Positions 44,064-51,913 of a stretch of 64,000 nt of DNA are shown one piece after another. The DNA is from Phycisphaerae bacterium (lineage in GTDB: Bacteria; Planctomycetota; Phycisphaerae; UBA1845), in NCBI GenBank assembly GCA_029260015.1, contig JAJDEB010000017.1, forward strand, positions 26,283-90,282, given 5' to 3'. A model generated the notes under the pieces. It was not told the origin of the DNA and did not search any database. It worked only from the letters and a program-made list of their open reading frames with translations. How positions within the stretch are numbered: the stretch's first letter is position 1; each line of letters begins with the position of its first letter. Position numbers and translations under genes: made by a program.

Positions 44064-44099
44064 ACACGATCGATTCATTTGAATCGTTCGTGTTTTTTT
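44064..44099 (+). terminator. Rho-independent terminator of rpsU
   Basis: ACACGATCGATTCA pairs with TGAATCGTTCGTGT (one mismatch) with a 2-3 nt loop and seven Ts. Confidence 0.9.
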
Positions 44100-44125
44100 G
44101 CGCGCAAGTCTGCGCAATGGTCTCG

Positions 44126-44189
44126 GTAGGGTGGGCCGTGCCCACCAAGTTAAGTCGAAGCTTCCGGTGGTGGGCACGGCCCACCCTAC
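44126..44189. repeat. Family A palindromic repeat, copy 3
   Basis: The same 21-nt arms with an unrelated 22-nt loop, between the rpsU terminator and the end of the converging STAS-domain gene. Confidence 0.9.
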
Positions 44190-44256
44190 ACCGCGCGAAA
44201 AGCAACGACGCATTTGGAAACGGTACCTGGAAAGCCAATGCTACAAATGATTGCGA

Positions 44257-44595
44257 TTACTTCTGGTCGAGTTGAATGCTGGCCAGCCCGATGGACACGT
44301 CATCGAAAAACGTAAACACTTTGTCCAATCCCGTGACCAGAAACAAGCCCCAGACATGGGTATTAACGGCGCAGAGTCTGAGTTGGCGACCGTGCGATAT
44401 CTGAATCTTGCGCAGGCGGAGCAACTTGGCGATGTTCGACGAGTTGAGGTAGTTGACGCCGGTGAAGTTCAGCACCACATCCAGTTGGTTATTTGCCTGC
44501 ACTTGGTCAATGACAGAACCCAGGTCGTCGCTGAATCCGGGATCGTCAGCCAACTCGGCAAGTAGAACGGTTTCAGACCAATTCTCAACGGACAT
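44257..44595 (-). CDS. STAS-domain anti-sigma factor antagonist-like protein
   Basis: A 112-aa single STAS domain of the SpoIIAA/RsbV type. The strand-helix core VVLNFTGVNYLNSSNIAKLLRL contains the conserved position (NSSN) where these proteins are phosphorylated by anti-sigma kinases. ATG 44595 is preceded by GGAG at a good distance; a GTG at 44610 would extend it by five codons. Such proteins release a sigma factor when dephosphorylated. No kinase or phosphatase partner gene is nearby. Confidence 0.85.
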   Translation of the reverse strand: MSVENWSETVLLAELADDPGFSDDLGSVIDQVQANNQLDVVLNFTGVNYLNSSNIAKLLRLRKIQISHGRQLRLCAVNTHVWGLFLVTGLDKVFTFFDDVSIGLASIQLDQK

Positions 44596-44772
44596 TGCTG
44601 GCATCTCCACACGCGGTGATCGTCGGGCCTCAGCGTTTCAATCAATTTTTGAGGCCTTGATGGACGAACGAAATCGACTACGAATACGCCGTGACACTAT
44701 CGCCGGCGCGGGGGTATGTCAACGCAAACTGGTGTGAGGGCCGTGCAGGCAGCAGTATTTTGGAAATCGACT

Positions 44773-45729
44773 CTATCGTGAGCGGACCAGCAGCGATCGA
44801 TCGATGTTTTCGCGTTCGACAGCCGGGGCGATGTCGGCGAGGAATCGCTTGGCATCTGTGTAATAGCCAGCTGTCGGCTTTAGATCGTCGATGCGACTCT
44901 TGAAATATGAATTGACAGCCCCCATCAACAGTTCGCGGAGGTATTTGCTAAAGACGCTGGCCAGCGCGATGGGCAGATGCGACGATTCGCCCTTGGTCGT
45001 AAAGTCGATCGACCAAGAGCGATCACCTTCGCCGAGTACATAAGCGCTGCATGTTGGCGTTTCGGAGGTGACCTTCAGTGGTTGGCCTTCAAAGAACGTC
45101 ATCAACGATTCGCGATACTTTGCCCGCCCGCCTTGTCGATCAACATGAACGATCATGGGCGTATCCATCCGCGTTTGGATGCGCTGGATGAGGCGGAGAC
45201 CGGCTTGCATCAGGACGGTGGCTTTGTTGCGTGTGATCTTGACGCGTTTGTTGAAGTCGCCTTCGGGGACAACTTCACAGTAAATGCCACGCAATGACAC
45301 TCCTTGTGCAGAGAAGCATCGCTTGATGGCGTTGGCTCGGGTGGCGATGTCTGACTCTGAGATGACGGTTGGAACAGGGCAGTCGTATTCGGCATACCAC
45401 GGATGCTGCGCAAGGGGTTCGAGTTTTTGAGGCGCAAGGACCTTCACCAATTCGCGCAGGCTCCCCGGCGATCTGCCAGCAGCTTTCAACATGACGAGTG
45501 CGGTGCGCTCGAGCGTGTCGATACCCTTCTTGCGGTTGAATAGTTTTTTGCTGTCGGCGATGGCGAGTCGTGTTTCGTGTCGTGCGGGTTCGTGGCAGAT
45601 GCCTTCGGAGAGAATCGACCACAGATCGCACTTGACGAAATCGTCGGGGACTTCGAATGCGGTGGCTGACACGACCAGCGGGCCGAGCAGGGGGCCATAC
45701 CCCGCTTCATCTATTCCAACGATGATCAT
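44773..45729 (-). CDS. RNase HII-like protein with altered GYG motif
   Basis: A 318-aa protein beginning MIIVGIDEAGYGPLLGPLVVSA, which matches the RNase HII start (GIDEAGRGPLAGPVV) and supplies Asp7 and Glu8. DSKKL (59-63), a third acidic residue in IVHVDRQGG (Asp197) and ASVFSKYLRELLM (258-270) complete the RNase H fold. Two oddities: Arg of the GRG motif, which reads the RNA-DNA junction, is Tyr; and the protein is about 100 residues longer than usual RNase HII. It may be a diverged nuclease with a different substrate. ATG 45729 is chosen with AAGG upstream; the in-frame extension to 45930 has no similarity. Confidence 0.72.
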   Translation of the reverse strand: MIIVGIDEAGYGPLLGPLVVSATAFEVPDDFVKCDLWSILSEGICHEPARHETRLAIADSKKLFNRKKGIDTLERTALVMLKAAGRSPGSLRELVKVLAPQKLEPLAQHPWYAEYDCPVPTVISESDIATRANAIKRCFSAQGVSLRGIYCEVVPEGDFNKRVKITRNKATVLMQAGLRLIQRIQTRMDTPMIVHVDRQGGRAKYRESLMTFFEGQPLKVTSETPTCSAYVLGEGDRSWSIDFTTKGESSHLPIALASVFSKYLRELLMGAVNSYFKSRIDDLKPTAGYYTDAKRFLADIAPAVERENIDRSLLVRSR

Positions 45730-46206
45730 CGATAAACCTTCTGGCGTTTGGGCTGTTCTGATGTTCTGGCTGATAGATGGGTTCGACGGGTTATTGTACG
45801 GGCGAAGTGTCCGAACGCGAATCCAGGTCCGACATTCTGCAATGTAACAGTATTGTGATTTGCCGACTGGTGTGTGATTTCCCACAGGCGATGTGGACGG
45901 TGCCCCGTTAACTCGCTGCAAGGGTTTCATTTAGGCTGAATTGTTCAATTAAACGCGGAATTGCGTCGATTGACTTTGGGCAGTCCGTTCCTAGACTGAC
46001 CGAAGATGTGGCCCTGTGCGGCTAACCTTGTTGCGAACTTAGGTGTCTAATGCAGCAAGGGGTTGTTGCGGTACTCAGCGAAACTTGAGGTACCAGGTCA
46101 ACACGCGAAACATGCGAACAAACCGCAAGCGGTTCAGGCAAAGCGCCGGGGCGAGGCTTGTGTGAAAAGTATCAAGCAGCATGCAAAACAAAAGGAGATT
46201 GATTCA
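45730..46206. other. Divergent intergenic region before the cupredoxin gene
   Basis: About 477 bases with no gene supported. A candidate plus-strand promoter lies at 45970-45997; the bases after it would form a leader of about 200 nt for the cupredoxin gene. Confidence 0.45.
45970..45997 (+). promoter_or_regulatory. Candidate promoter for the cupredoxin gene
   Basis: TTGACT, 16-nt spacer, TAGACT. The -35 matches consensus in five positions, the -10 in four. The boxes resemble those before coxB. Confidence 0.4.
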
Positions 46207-46917
46207 ATGAACAATCGAGCACTTGCAGTAAGACTCGGAGCTTTGACATTGGTTGCAGCGATTGCCCAGCCGGTGTTGGCAGGTGGCGGCGTGAAAGCCA
46301 CTACAAAATATGACGGCGAACGCCCTAAGCGTACGGTCGTCAAAATGGATGCCGATCAGTATTGTGCAAAGGCGAATGACAAAAAAGTCGGTAGCCAGGA
46401 AGCCATCGTCAACAAAGACGGCACGGTCAGGAATGTGATTGTGTATGTCAAAGATGGTTTGGGCGATGCCGAATTTGAGGCACCCACTGACAAAGCACTA
46501 CTCAATCAGGAAGGTTGCATGTACAAGCCGCATGTTCAATCCCTCCAGACCAAGCAGCCCATGATGGTCAAGAACAGCGATTCCACGCTACACAACATTC
46601 ACAGCTTCGCGGAAAAGCAGAGGGCATTTAATTTTGCTCAACCCCAAAAAGGTGATGAAAAAGAAGTCACATTTACCCGCGAGGAAATCGTCAAGGTCAA
46701 GTGCGATGTTCACCCGTGGATGAGCGCGTATGTGGGGGTATTTCCCCATCCGTTCCATTCGGTGACAGGCAAGGAAGGTGGCTGCGAATTGTCCGATCTG
46801 CCCGCCGGTGAGTACACGGTAGTCGCCTGGCACGAAACATTCGGCGAAGTTGAGCAGAAAGTCACGGTCGCTGAAGGTGAAGCGGCTGAAGTCGAATTCG
46901 TGTTCAAAGCAAAGTAA
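46207..46917 (+). CDS. Secreted type 1 copper (cupredoxin) protein with amicyanin-like loop
   Basis: A 236-aa exported protein; AAAGGAG precedes ATG 46207 and the signal peptide ends QPVLAGG. The cupredoxin region (about 80-180) has a first His pair in LHNIH (His129/132) and the ligand loop CDVHPWM (Cys166, His169, Met172), the same C-x2-H-x2-M spacing as the amicyanin loop. A small beta domain follows (GEYTVVAWHETFGEVEQKVTV), like carboxypeptidase regulatory domains. Blue copper proteins carry single electrons in the periplasm; the location just upstream of the cytochrome oxidase operon suggests, but does not prove, that it donates to or assists the oxidase. It has its own terminator. Confidence 0.8.
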   Translation: MNNRALAVRLGALTLVAAIAQPVLAGGGVKATTKYDGERPKRTVVKMDADQYCAKANDKKVGSQEAIVNKDGTVRNVIVYVKDGLGDAEFEAPTDKALLNQEGCMYKPHVQSLQTKQPMMVKNSDSTLHNIHSFAEKQRAFNFAQPQKGDEKEVTFTREEIVKVKCDVHPWMSAYVGVFPHPFHSVTGKEGGCELSDLPAGEYTVVAWHETFGEVEQKVTVAEGEAAEVEFVFKAK

Positions 46918-46980
46918 GCGTTCTGCTCGAAGGCGTTTTCAATCGGGTCGAATGGCCCGACACCATGTTGCAACCCAATC

Positions 46981-47018
46981 CAAGCCCTTGGCGCGAAAGC
47001 GCCAGGGGCTTGTTTTTT
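46981..47018 (+). terminator. Rho-independent terminator after the cupredoxin gene
   Basis: CAAGCCCTTGGCGC and GCGCCAGGGGCTTG form a 14-bp stem (one wobble) closed by a GAAA tetraloop and followed by six Ts. The rest of the 500-base gap to coxB holds the promoter and leader noted separately. Confidence 0.93.
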
Positions 47019-47080
47019 GAAAGTTTTTCGCGGTGATTCGCAGTGTTCAAAACGTTTGGAATCATGTGAAACGATATACA

Positions 47081-47109
47081 TTGACGACTATTTCAGCAGA
47101 GTCTAAACT
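47081..47109 (+). promoter_or_regulatory. Promoter of the cytochrome oxidase operon
   Basis: TTGACG (47081-47086), a 17-nt spacer and TAAACT (47104-47109) form a good sigma-70-type promoter. The transcript would start near 47116, giving a leader of about 300 nt before coxB. Confidence 0.55.
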
Positions 47110-47114
47110 CTCAC

Positions 47115-47134
47115 CCCTGACGGATCAGGGTTTT
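47115..47134 (+). other. Hairpin at the 5' end of the cox transcript
   Basis: CCCTGA, CGGA loop, TCAGGG, then TTTT, placed at the predicted transcription start. It could protect the 5' end of the mRNA; the stem is short for a terminator. Confidence 0.4.
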
Positions 47135-47417
47135 AGGCTTGAATCAACGGTCTTCGCGGCGATAGCTTTGTGCGATTCGCCGAGTTGGGGCGTCCTCTTC
47201 GCGGTCGGGCGTCAGTGACATCCGCTTTTGTGGGTGTCGCGTCTGCAAGGTTCTTGATTCATCGACACGCCAAGCCAAGTCGCGTTCGGCGGGTCTACTG
47301 GTCTTTGGATTCCAACACAGGTGTTGCTTAAGGCATGCTTAAGGCAATGGTGGGGGCGGACCTACTCTAAAGGTCTGCCGCCAAGCCCACGCGGTACAAC
47401 TGAAGGTAATACGACAC

Positions 47418-48407
47418 ATGATTGCGTCTTCCTTTTGGCTTCCTCCGGACATCTCGACTCACGGTTCGACGATTGACCTGATCATCGAGTATGTGCATTG
47501 GTTTATGGCCGCCTTGTTTGTCGTTTGGGGCGCGTACTTCCTGTACTGCCTCGTGCGGTTTCGGGAGGGTGCCAATCCCCAAGCCACTTATCGCGACACA
47601 AAGGCCAAACCGTCCAAGGTGGCTGAGGTCGTGGTCATTATCGTTGAGGCCATCCTTCTGGTCGGGTTTTCGATTCCCGTCTGGGCGTATTACCGATCTG
47701 AACCGCCGGGCGCTGACAAGAATCCGCTGGTCGTGAGGGTGGTTGCGCAACAATTCGCATGGAACATTCACTACCCCGGCCCTGACGGAAAGTTTGGCAA
47801 ATCCAAGCCGGAATTGGTAGACGAATCGCTGAATCCGATCGGGTTGGTTGATGGAGAAGAAGACGCCAACGCGGCGGACGATTATGTCAGCGTCAACATC
47901 TTCCACATGCCCAAGGATCGCGACGTTCTTGTGCGGTTAAGTTCCAAGGATGTGATCCACTCGTTCGCTGTACCGCTGCTGCGGGTCAAGCAGGACGCCA
48001 TCCCTGGCATGGAAATTCCGATTTGGTTCAAAGCCGAAAAAACCAATGAGGACGCGCAGGAGATCATGAAGCGTTCGTTTGATTTGCCCGCTTCGCCAGA
48101 AGGTGATGACGCCGAAACTTTCGTGAAAGAAAACCGCCTGCGGGTCACGATGGCCAAGTATGGTTCGATCGAAACAGGTTCAACCATTTCGATGGAAGAT
48201 CTGAAAACGCTCAGTGATGCCAACGTGACATCAATCGAGATGGCCCCCGGTTATCCGGTCAACATTCAGTGCGCTCAGTTATGCGGTTTGGGTCACTACC
48301 GCATGAAAGGGCAAATGAAGATTTACGAGCCGGCAGATTATGAAGAATGGGTATCGACGAGAGACGATGACGAGTTCTTTGACGAAGATGAATTCGACGA
48401 CGAATAG
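47418..48407 (+). CDS. coxB: Cytochrome c oxidase subunit II
   Basis: A 329-aa subunit that accepts electrons at CuA. Two N-terminal helices (about 20-48 and 65-90) anchor a periplasmic cupredoxin domain. The aromatic QQFAWNIHYPG region and the CuA ligands VIHSF (His181) and CAQLCGLGHYRM (Cys285, Cys289, His293, Met296) are all present. There is no CxxCH, so it is not fused to a cytochrome c as in caa3 oxidases; the electron donor must be separate. The domain contains a 70-residue insertion and an acidic C-terminus (DDDEFFDEDEFDDE). First gene of a twelve-gene operon. Confidence 0.95.
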   Translation: MIASSFWLPPDISTHGSTIDLIIEYVHWFMAALFVVWGAYFLYCLVRFREGANPQATYRDTKAKPSKVAEVVVIIVEAILLVGFSIPVWAYYRSEPPGADKNPLVVRVVAQQFAWNIHYPGPDGKFGKSKPELVDESLNPIGLVDGEEDANAADDYVSVNIFHMPKDRDVLVRLSSKDVIHSFAVPLLRVKQDAIPGMEIPIWFKAEKTNEDAQEIMKRSFDLPASPEGDDAETFVKENRLRVTMAKYGSIETGSTISMEDLKTLSDANVTSIEMAPGYPVNIQCAQLCGLGHYRMKGQMKIYEPADYEEWVSTRDDDEFFDEDEFDDE

Positions 48408-48476
48408 AAGATCGAACGGTTCAACGCAGAAACCGATTCGTTTTTCTCGATTGTCTAAACATGGATTGACCCGAAT

Positions 48477-50243
48477 ATGAGTTCTGATCATCACGCCCAC
48501 AACCCGGGTTTCATCAGCAAGTATGTGTTCTCCGTGGACCACAAGGTCATTGGCGTGCAGTACACGATTACGTCGTTGCTCTTTCTGTTCTTCGGCTTCA
48601 CGCTGATGATGATCATGCGGTGGCAGTTGGCCTATCCGGGTGAGTCTATCCCGTTGGTGGGTGGCTGGCTGGGCCAGTATCTGGTGGACAACAACGGTGT
48701 ACTGCTGCCCGAAGGCTACAACGCTTTGGGAGCGATGCACGGTACGATCATGGTGTTTCTCGGTGTGGTTCCGCTCGCAGTCGGTGGCTTCGGTAACTAT
48801 GTGATGCCGCTACAGATTGGCGCCCCCGATATGGCCTTTCCGAAGCTGAACATGGCCAGCTACTGGGTGTACTTCCTCGGTGGTGTCACGATGCTTTCGA
48901 GTTTCTTTGTCCCTGGCGGAGCGGCCAATTCCGGCTGGACTGCTTACCCACCGCTTTCTGATATTGCCAATACTGTAGGAACGCACCCATTCTGGAACGG
49001 CCAAACCATTTGGCTGTTGGCGATGGTGCTGCTGATCACGTCGTCGCTCTTGGGTAGCGTCAACTTCATCGTCACGATCGTGCATCTGCGGGTGAAGGGT
49101 CTGACGATGTTTCGCCTGCCGTTTTTCGTTTGGGCGCAGTTTGTGACGAGCTTCCTGCTGCTGCTCGCGTTTCCGCCGTTGGAAGCGGCTGGCGTGTTGC
49201 AGTTGATGGATCGCGTGTTTGACACGAGTTTCTTCATTCCATCGGGTTTGGTTGTTAGCGGTGTGGTTCAGGATCAGTATTCAGGCGGTGGTAGTCCGCT
49301 CTTATGGCAGCACCTGTTCTGGTTCTTGGCCCATCCAGAGGTGTATGTGTTGATTCTACCGGCGATTGGAATCGTCGGTGAAATTATCGCCAACAACACC
49401 CGTCGCCCGCTGTGGGGTTACAAGACGCTGGTGTACTCGGTGATCTTCCTCGGATTCATGTCGTTTGTGGTTTGGGCGCATCACATGTTCCTGACCGGTA
49501 TGGGCACGAAGATGAGCACGTTCTTCCAGACCACGACGATGATCATTTCGATTCCTTCGGTGGTGATTCTGACCGCGATGCTGCTGAGTCTGTGGCAGGC
49601 GTCGATTCGATTTACCGTGCCGATGTTGTTTGCGTTGTCGTTCCTGCCGATGTTCGCGATCGGTGGTTTGACCGGGTTGCCACTCGGACTATCTGCCGCT
49701 GACATTCAGTTGCACGATACATACTACGTCATCGGCCACTTCCATTATGTGGTCGCCCCGGGAACGATCATGGCCCTTTTGGGCGGGATTTACTTCTGGT
49801 TCCCCAAAGTCACGGGTCGCAAGATGAGTACGATGCTCGGGCATCTCCACTTTTGGCCGAGCTTTATTTTCATGAACACAATTTTCTTCCCGATGTTCAT
49901 GGTCGGGTTGGCAGGCGTTTCGCGACGACTCTGGGACCAGACCGAATACGTTCAGGGCGTCGATGTGCAGAGTTGGGTGCGAATGTCATCATGGGGGGCA
50001 TGGGGCCTCGGGTTGGCGCAGCTACCGTTTATCATCAATTTCTTCTACAGCGCGTTCGCAGGCAAGAAAGTGGGCGCGAATCCGTGGAATGCGACAACGC
50101 TCGAATGGGCAGCCCCCTCGCCACCGCCGCATGGCAACTTCGCCGAAGTACCGGTGGCGTATCGCGGACCGTACGAATACAGCGTTCCGGATGCCAAGGA
50201 AGACTTCCATCCGCAGCACGTTCCCGATTCGCAGGTTGTATAG
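48477..50243 (+). CDS. coxA: Cytochrome c oxidase subunit I
   Basis: The catalytic 588-aa subunit with twelve membrane helices, binding heme a, heme a3 and CuB and reducing oxygen to water. Ligand motifs are intact: AMHGTIMVF for the low-spin heme, HPEVYVLILP for CuB with the Tyr cross-link, VVWAHHMFLTGM for the CuB His pair, and HDTYYVIGHFHYV for the heme a3 and a histidines. The HPEV-type motif marks an A-family oxidase. ATG 48477 lacks a strong ribosome site but no in-frame alternative exists. It follows coxB by 69 nt. Confidence 0.96.
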   Translation: MSSDHHAHNPGFISKYVFSVDHKVIGVQYTITSLLFLFFGFTLMMIMRWQLAYPGESIPLVGGWLGQYLVDNNGVLLPEGYNALGAMHGTIMVFLGVVPLAVGGFGNYVMPLQIGAPDMAFPKLNMASYWVYFLGGVTMLSSFFVPGGAANSGWTAYPPLSDIANTVGTHPFWNGQTIWLLAMVLLITSSLLGSVNFIVTIVHLRVKGLTMFRLPFFVWAQFVTSFLLLLAFPPLEAAGVLQLMDRVFDTSFFIPSGLVVSGVVQDQYSGGGSPLLWQHLFWFLAHPEVYVLILPAIGIVGEIIANNTRRPLWGYKTLVYSVIFLGFMSFVVWAHHMFLTGMGTKMSTFFQTTTMIISIPSVVILTAMLLSLWQASIRFTVPMLFALSFLPMFAIGGLTGLPLGLSAADIQLHDTYYVIGHFHYVVAPGTIMALLGGIYFWFPKVTGRKMSTMLGHLHFWPSFIFMNTIFFPMFMVGLAGVSRRLWDQTEYVQGVDVQSWVRMSSWGAWGLGLAQLPFIINFFYSAFAGKKVGANPWNATTLEWAAPSPPPHGNFAEVPVAYRGPYEYSVPDAKEDFHPQHVPDSQVV

Positions 50244-50337
50244 AGCCGCAGATTGTCTGTGGTCGCTGAACTGGGCGGGTATTGATTGGCCGTATTTTCA
50301 GATGTTTCTTGATAGTGCTTTTGGGAGATGTTGATCC

Positions 50338-50940
50338 GTGTCGAGTGAACTGCTACCCCACACGCTGGAACCGCATCCGGTTACCGGGATGTACAACGGC
50401 AAGTTCGGCTTGTGGTTGTTTCTTGCATCCGAAGTGATGCTGTTTGGCGCGCTTTTCAGTGCATACATTCTGCTGCGGACCCATGGCGACTTTCCTGCAC
50501 ATGGCGAGCACTCGCTGAGTGTGCCGATCGGTGCGATCAACACGTTCATTCTGATCACCTCCAGTGTGACGATGGTGATGGCTTGGGCGTCTTTCAAGCT
50601 GAATGATCCCGGCAAGGGCAAGTTCTATCTGATGGCGACAGTCTTGCTGTCGTGTGCGTTTCTCTTTATCAAAATCAAGTTTGAATACCTCCACAAGATC
50701 CATGACGGGCACACTCCCGATTCCCACACGTTCTACGCAATCTATTATTGCATGACCGGTTTGCACGGGTTGCACATTCTCGGCGGTGTCGTCGTCATGC
50801 TCTATTTTTTGCTGCCTGGGTTTGGGCTTTGGCATAAGAACCCTCAGCAATTTACCAACCGCATCGAATGCACCGGGTTGTATTGGCACTTTGTGGATCT
50901 GGTTTGGATCTTTCTGTTTCCGGTTTTCTATCTGCTCTAA
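50338..50940 (+). CDS. coxC: Cytochrome c oxidase subunit III
   Basis: A 200-aa five-helix subunit III of the short bacterial type. The start is GTG 50338 with GGGAG upstream. KFGLWLFLASEVMLFGALFSAYILLR and the end YWHFVDLVWIFLFPVFYLL are diagnostic, with the conserved Glu in the second helix region and Trp-His-Phe-Val-Asp in the last. It stabilises subunit I during turnover. Confidence 0.94.
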   Translation: MSSELLPHTLEPHPVTGMYNGKFGLWLFLASEVMLFGALFSAYILLRTHGDFPAHGEHSLSVPIGAINTFILITSSVTMVMAWASFKLNDPGKGKFYLMATVLLSCAFLFIKIKFEYLHKIHDGHTPDSHTFYAIYYCMTGLHGLHILGGVVVMLYFLLPGFGLWHKNPQQFTNRIECTGLYWHFVDLVWIFLFPVFYLL

Positions 50941-50964
50941 CCACTACCGTACGGAGCGACGTTG

Positions 50965-51282
50965 ATGGCCTCCAGCGCTGATGATGTCAGAAAAAGTATT
51001 CGCAGTTACCTGATGGTGTTCGGGGCCCTTGGGGTTCTGACCATCGTTACGGTGGCTGCTTCGTGGCTTAAGGTTTCGGTCGCCCTGGGGATTTTCATCG
51101 CCCTGGTCATCGCCTCGGTGAAGGGTTCGCTGGTGGCGTCGGTGTTTATGCACCTGCTCCACGAGAAAGCCACGCTGTTTTGGGTGCTGATAATTTCGGC
51201 GTTCTTCTTTCTGCTGCTGATTCTCATTCCGGTGATGCAGAGTTACGAGACAGCCCACCTGATCGACCAAGTGACCCAGTAG
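50965..51282 (+). CDS. Cytochrome c oxidase subunit IV (prokaryotic type)
   Basis: A 105-aa protein with three helices matching the COX4_pro pattern: RSYLMVFGALGVLTIVTV, then a central helix and FMHLLHEKATLFWVLIISAFFF. GGAG lies 8 nt before ATG 50965; a TTG precedes it. Such small subunits are structural. It follows coxC by 24 nt. Confidence 0.88.
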   Translation: MASSADDVRKSIRSYLMVFGALGVLTIVTVAASWLKVSVALGIFIALVIASVKGSLVASVFMHLLHEKATLFWVLIISAFFFLLLILIPVMQSYETAHLIDQVTQ

Positions 51283-51359
51283 CGGTTTTCTTGAATTCTC
51301 GCGATTTGTTTGCCACGGGTTGGCCGTCATTCGATTCATGGACTAAAATAGATAGTGTT

Positions 51360-51563
51360 ATGTCACTAAGAACGTTTCACATTATTTTCGTGGTCGTCTC
51401 GACGCTGCTGGCACTGGGCGTGGGCATCTGGTCGCTGGTTCAGTATCGCAGTGAACACACCAATGCGATGTTGATCATGATGGTCGGCTGCCTTGCGTTG
51501 ATGGTCGCATTAGTCGTCTATGGCCGCTGGTTCCTGCAAAAGCTCAAGGATTCTCCGCTGTGA
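51360..51563 (+). CDS. Small two-helix membrane protein in the cox operon
   Basis: A 67-aa protein (MSLRTFHIIFVVVSTLLALG...) with two hydrophobic helices and a basic C-terminus. Its stop codon overlaps the next ATG (TGATG), so the two are translationally coupled. Comparable small proteins occur in planctomycetal cox operons; the function is unknown, perhaps an oxidase accessory subunit. Confidence 0.72.
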   Translation: MSLRTFHIIFVVVSTLLALGVGIWSLVQYRSEHTNAMLIMMVGCLALMVALVVYGRWFLQKLKDSPL

Positions 51564-51793
51564 TGAGTGATCTGACTTTCGGCAATGCTTTGGCTTGTGC
51601 GGTCTGTTTTGGCGATCCGGATTCCAGCCTCGCCAAGGGTGCGGTCGCGGGCGTCGTACTGCTCGGTTGTGTAATTTTCTGCGTGCTGCTGGGCATCGCC
51701 GGTACGGCATTTCACTGGTCGCGAAAAGCCCGTCGGTTGGCCTCAATCGACGATACCGATCAGCCAGATACCGATCCGGCGAATTCGCGCTAA
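51563..51793 (+). CDS. Small single-helix membrane protein in the cox operon
   Basis: A 76-aa protein starting at the ATG overlapping the previous stop. It has an N-terminal ACAVCFGDPDSSLAKGA motif, a membrane helix (VVLLGCVIFCVLLGIAGTAF) and a polar, Asp-rich tail. The CAVCFGDP motif recurs in small proteins of planctomycetal oxidase clusters, and two Cys near the membrane could bind metal, but that is inference. Confidence 0.68.
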   Translation: MSDLTFGNALACAVCFGDPDSSLAKGAVAGVVLLGCVIFCVLLGIAGTAFHWSRKARRLASIDDTDQPDTDPANSR

Positions 51794-51913
51794 ACCAGCT
51801 ATCCAACTGCAGTGCGCCATCGCACATTCTCGCCGCTGCGCCTTGTCGGTCGATCAATCAAATGCTCTAATCCGCTAATCAATCGACACCAATCGACTGT
51901 TGAAAACCTTCCT

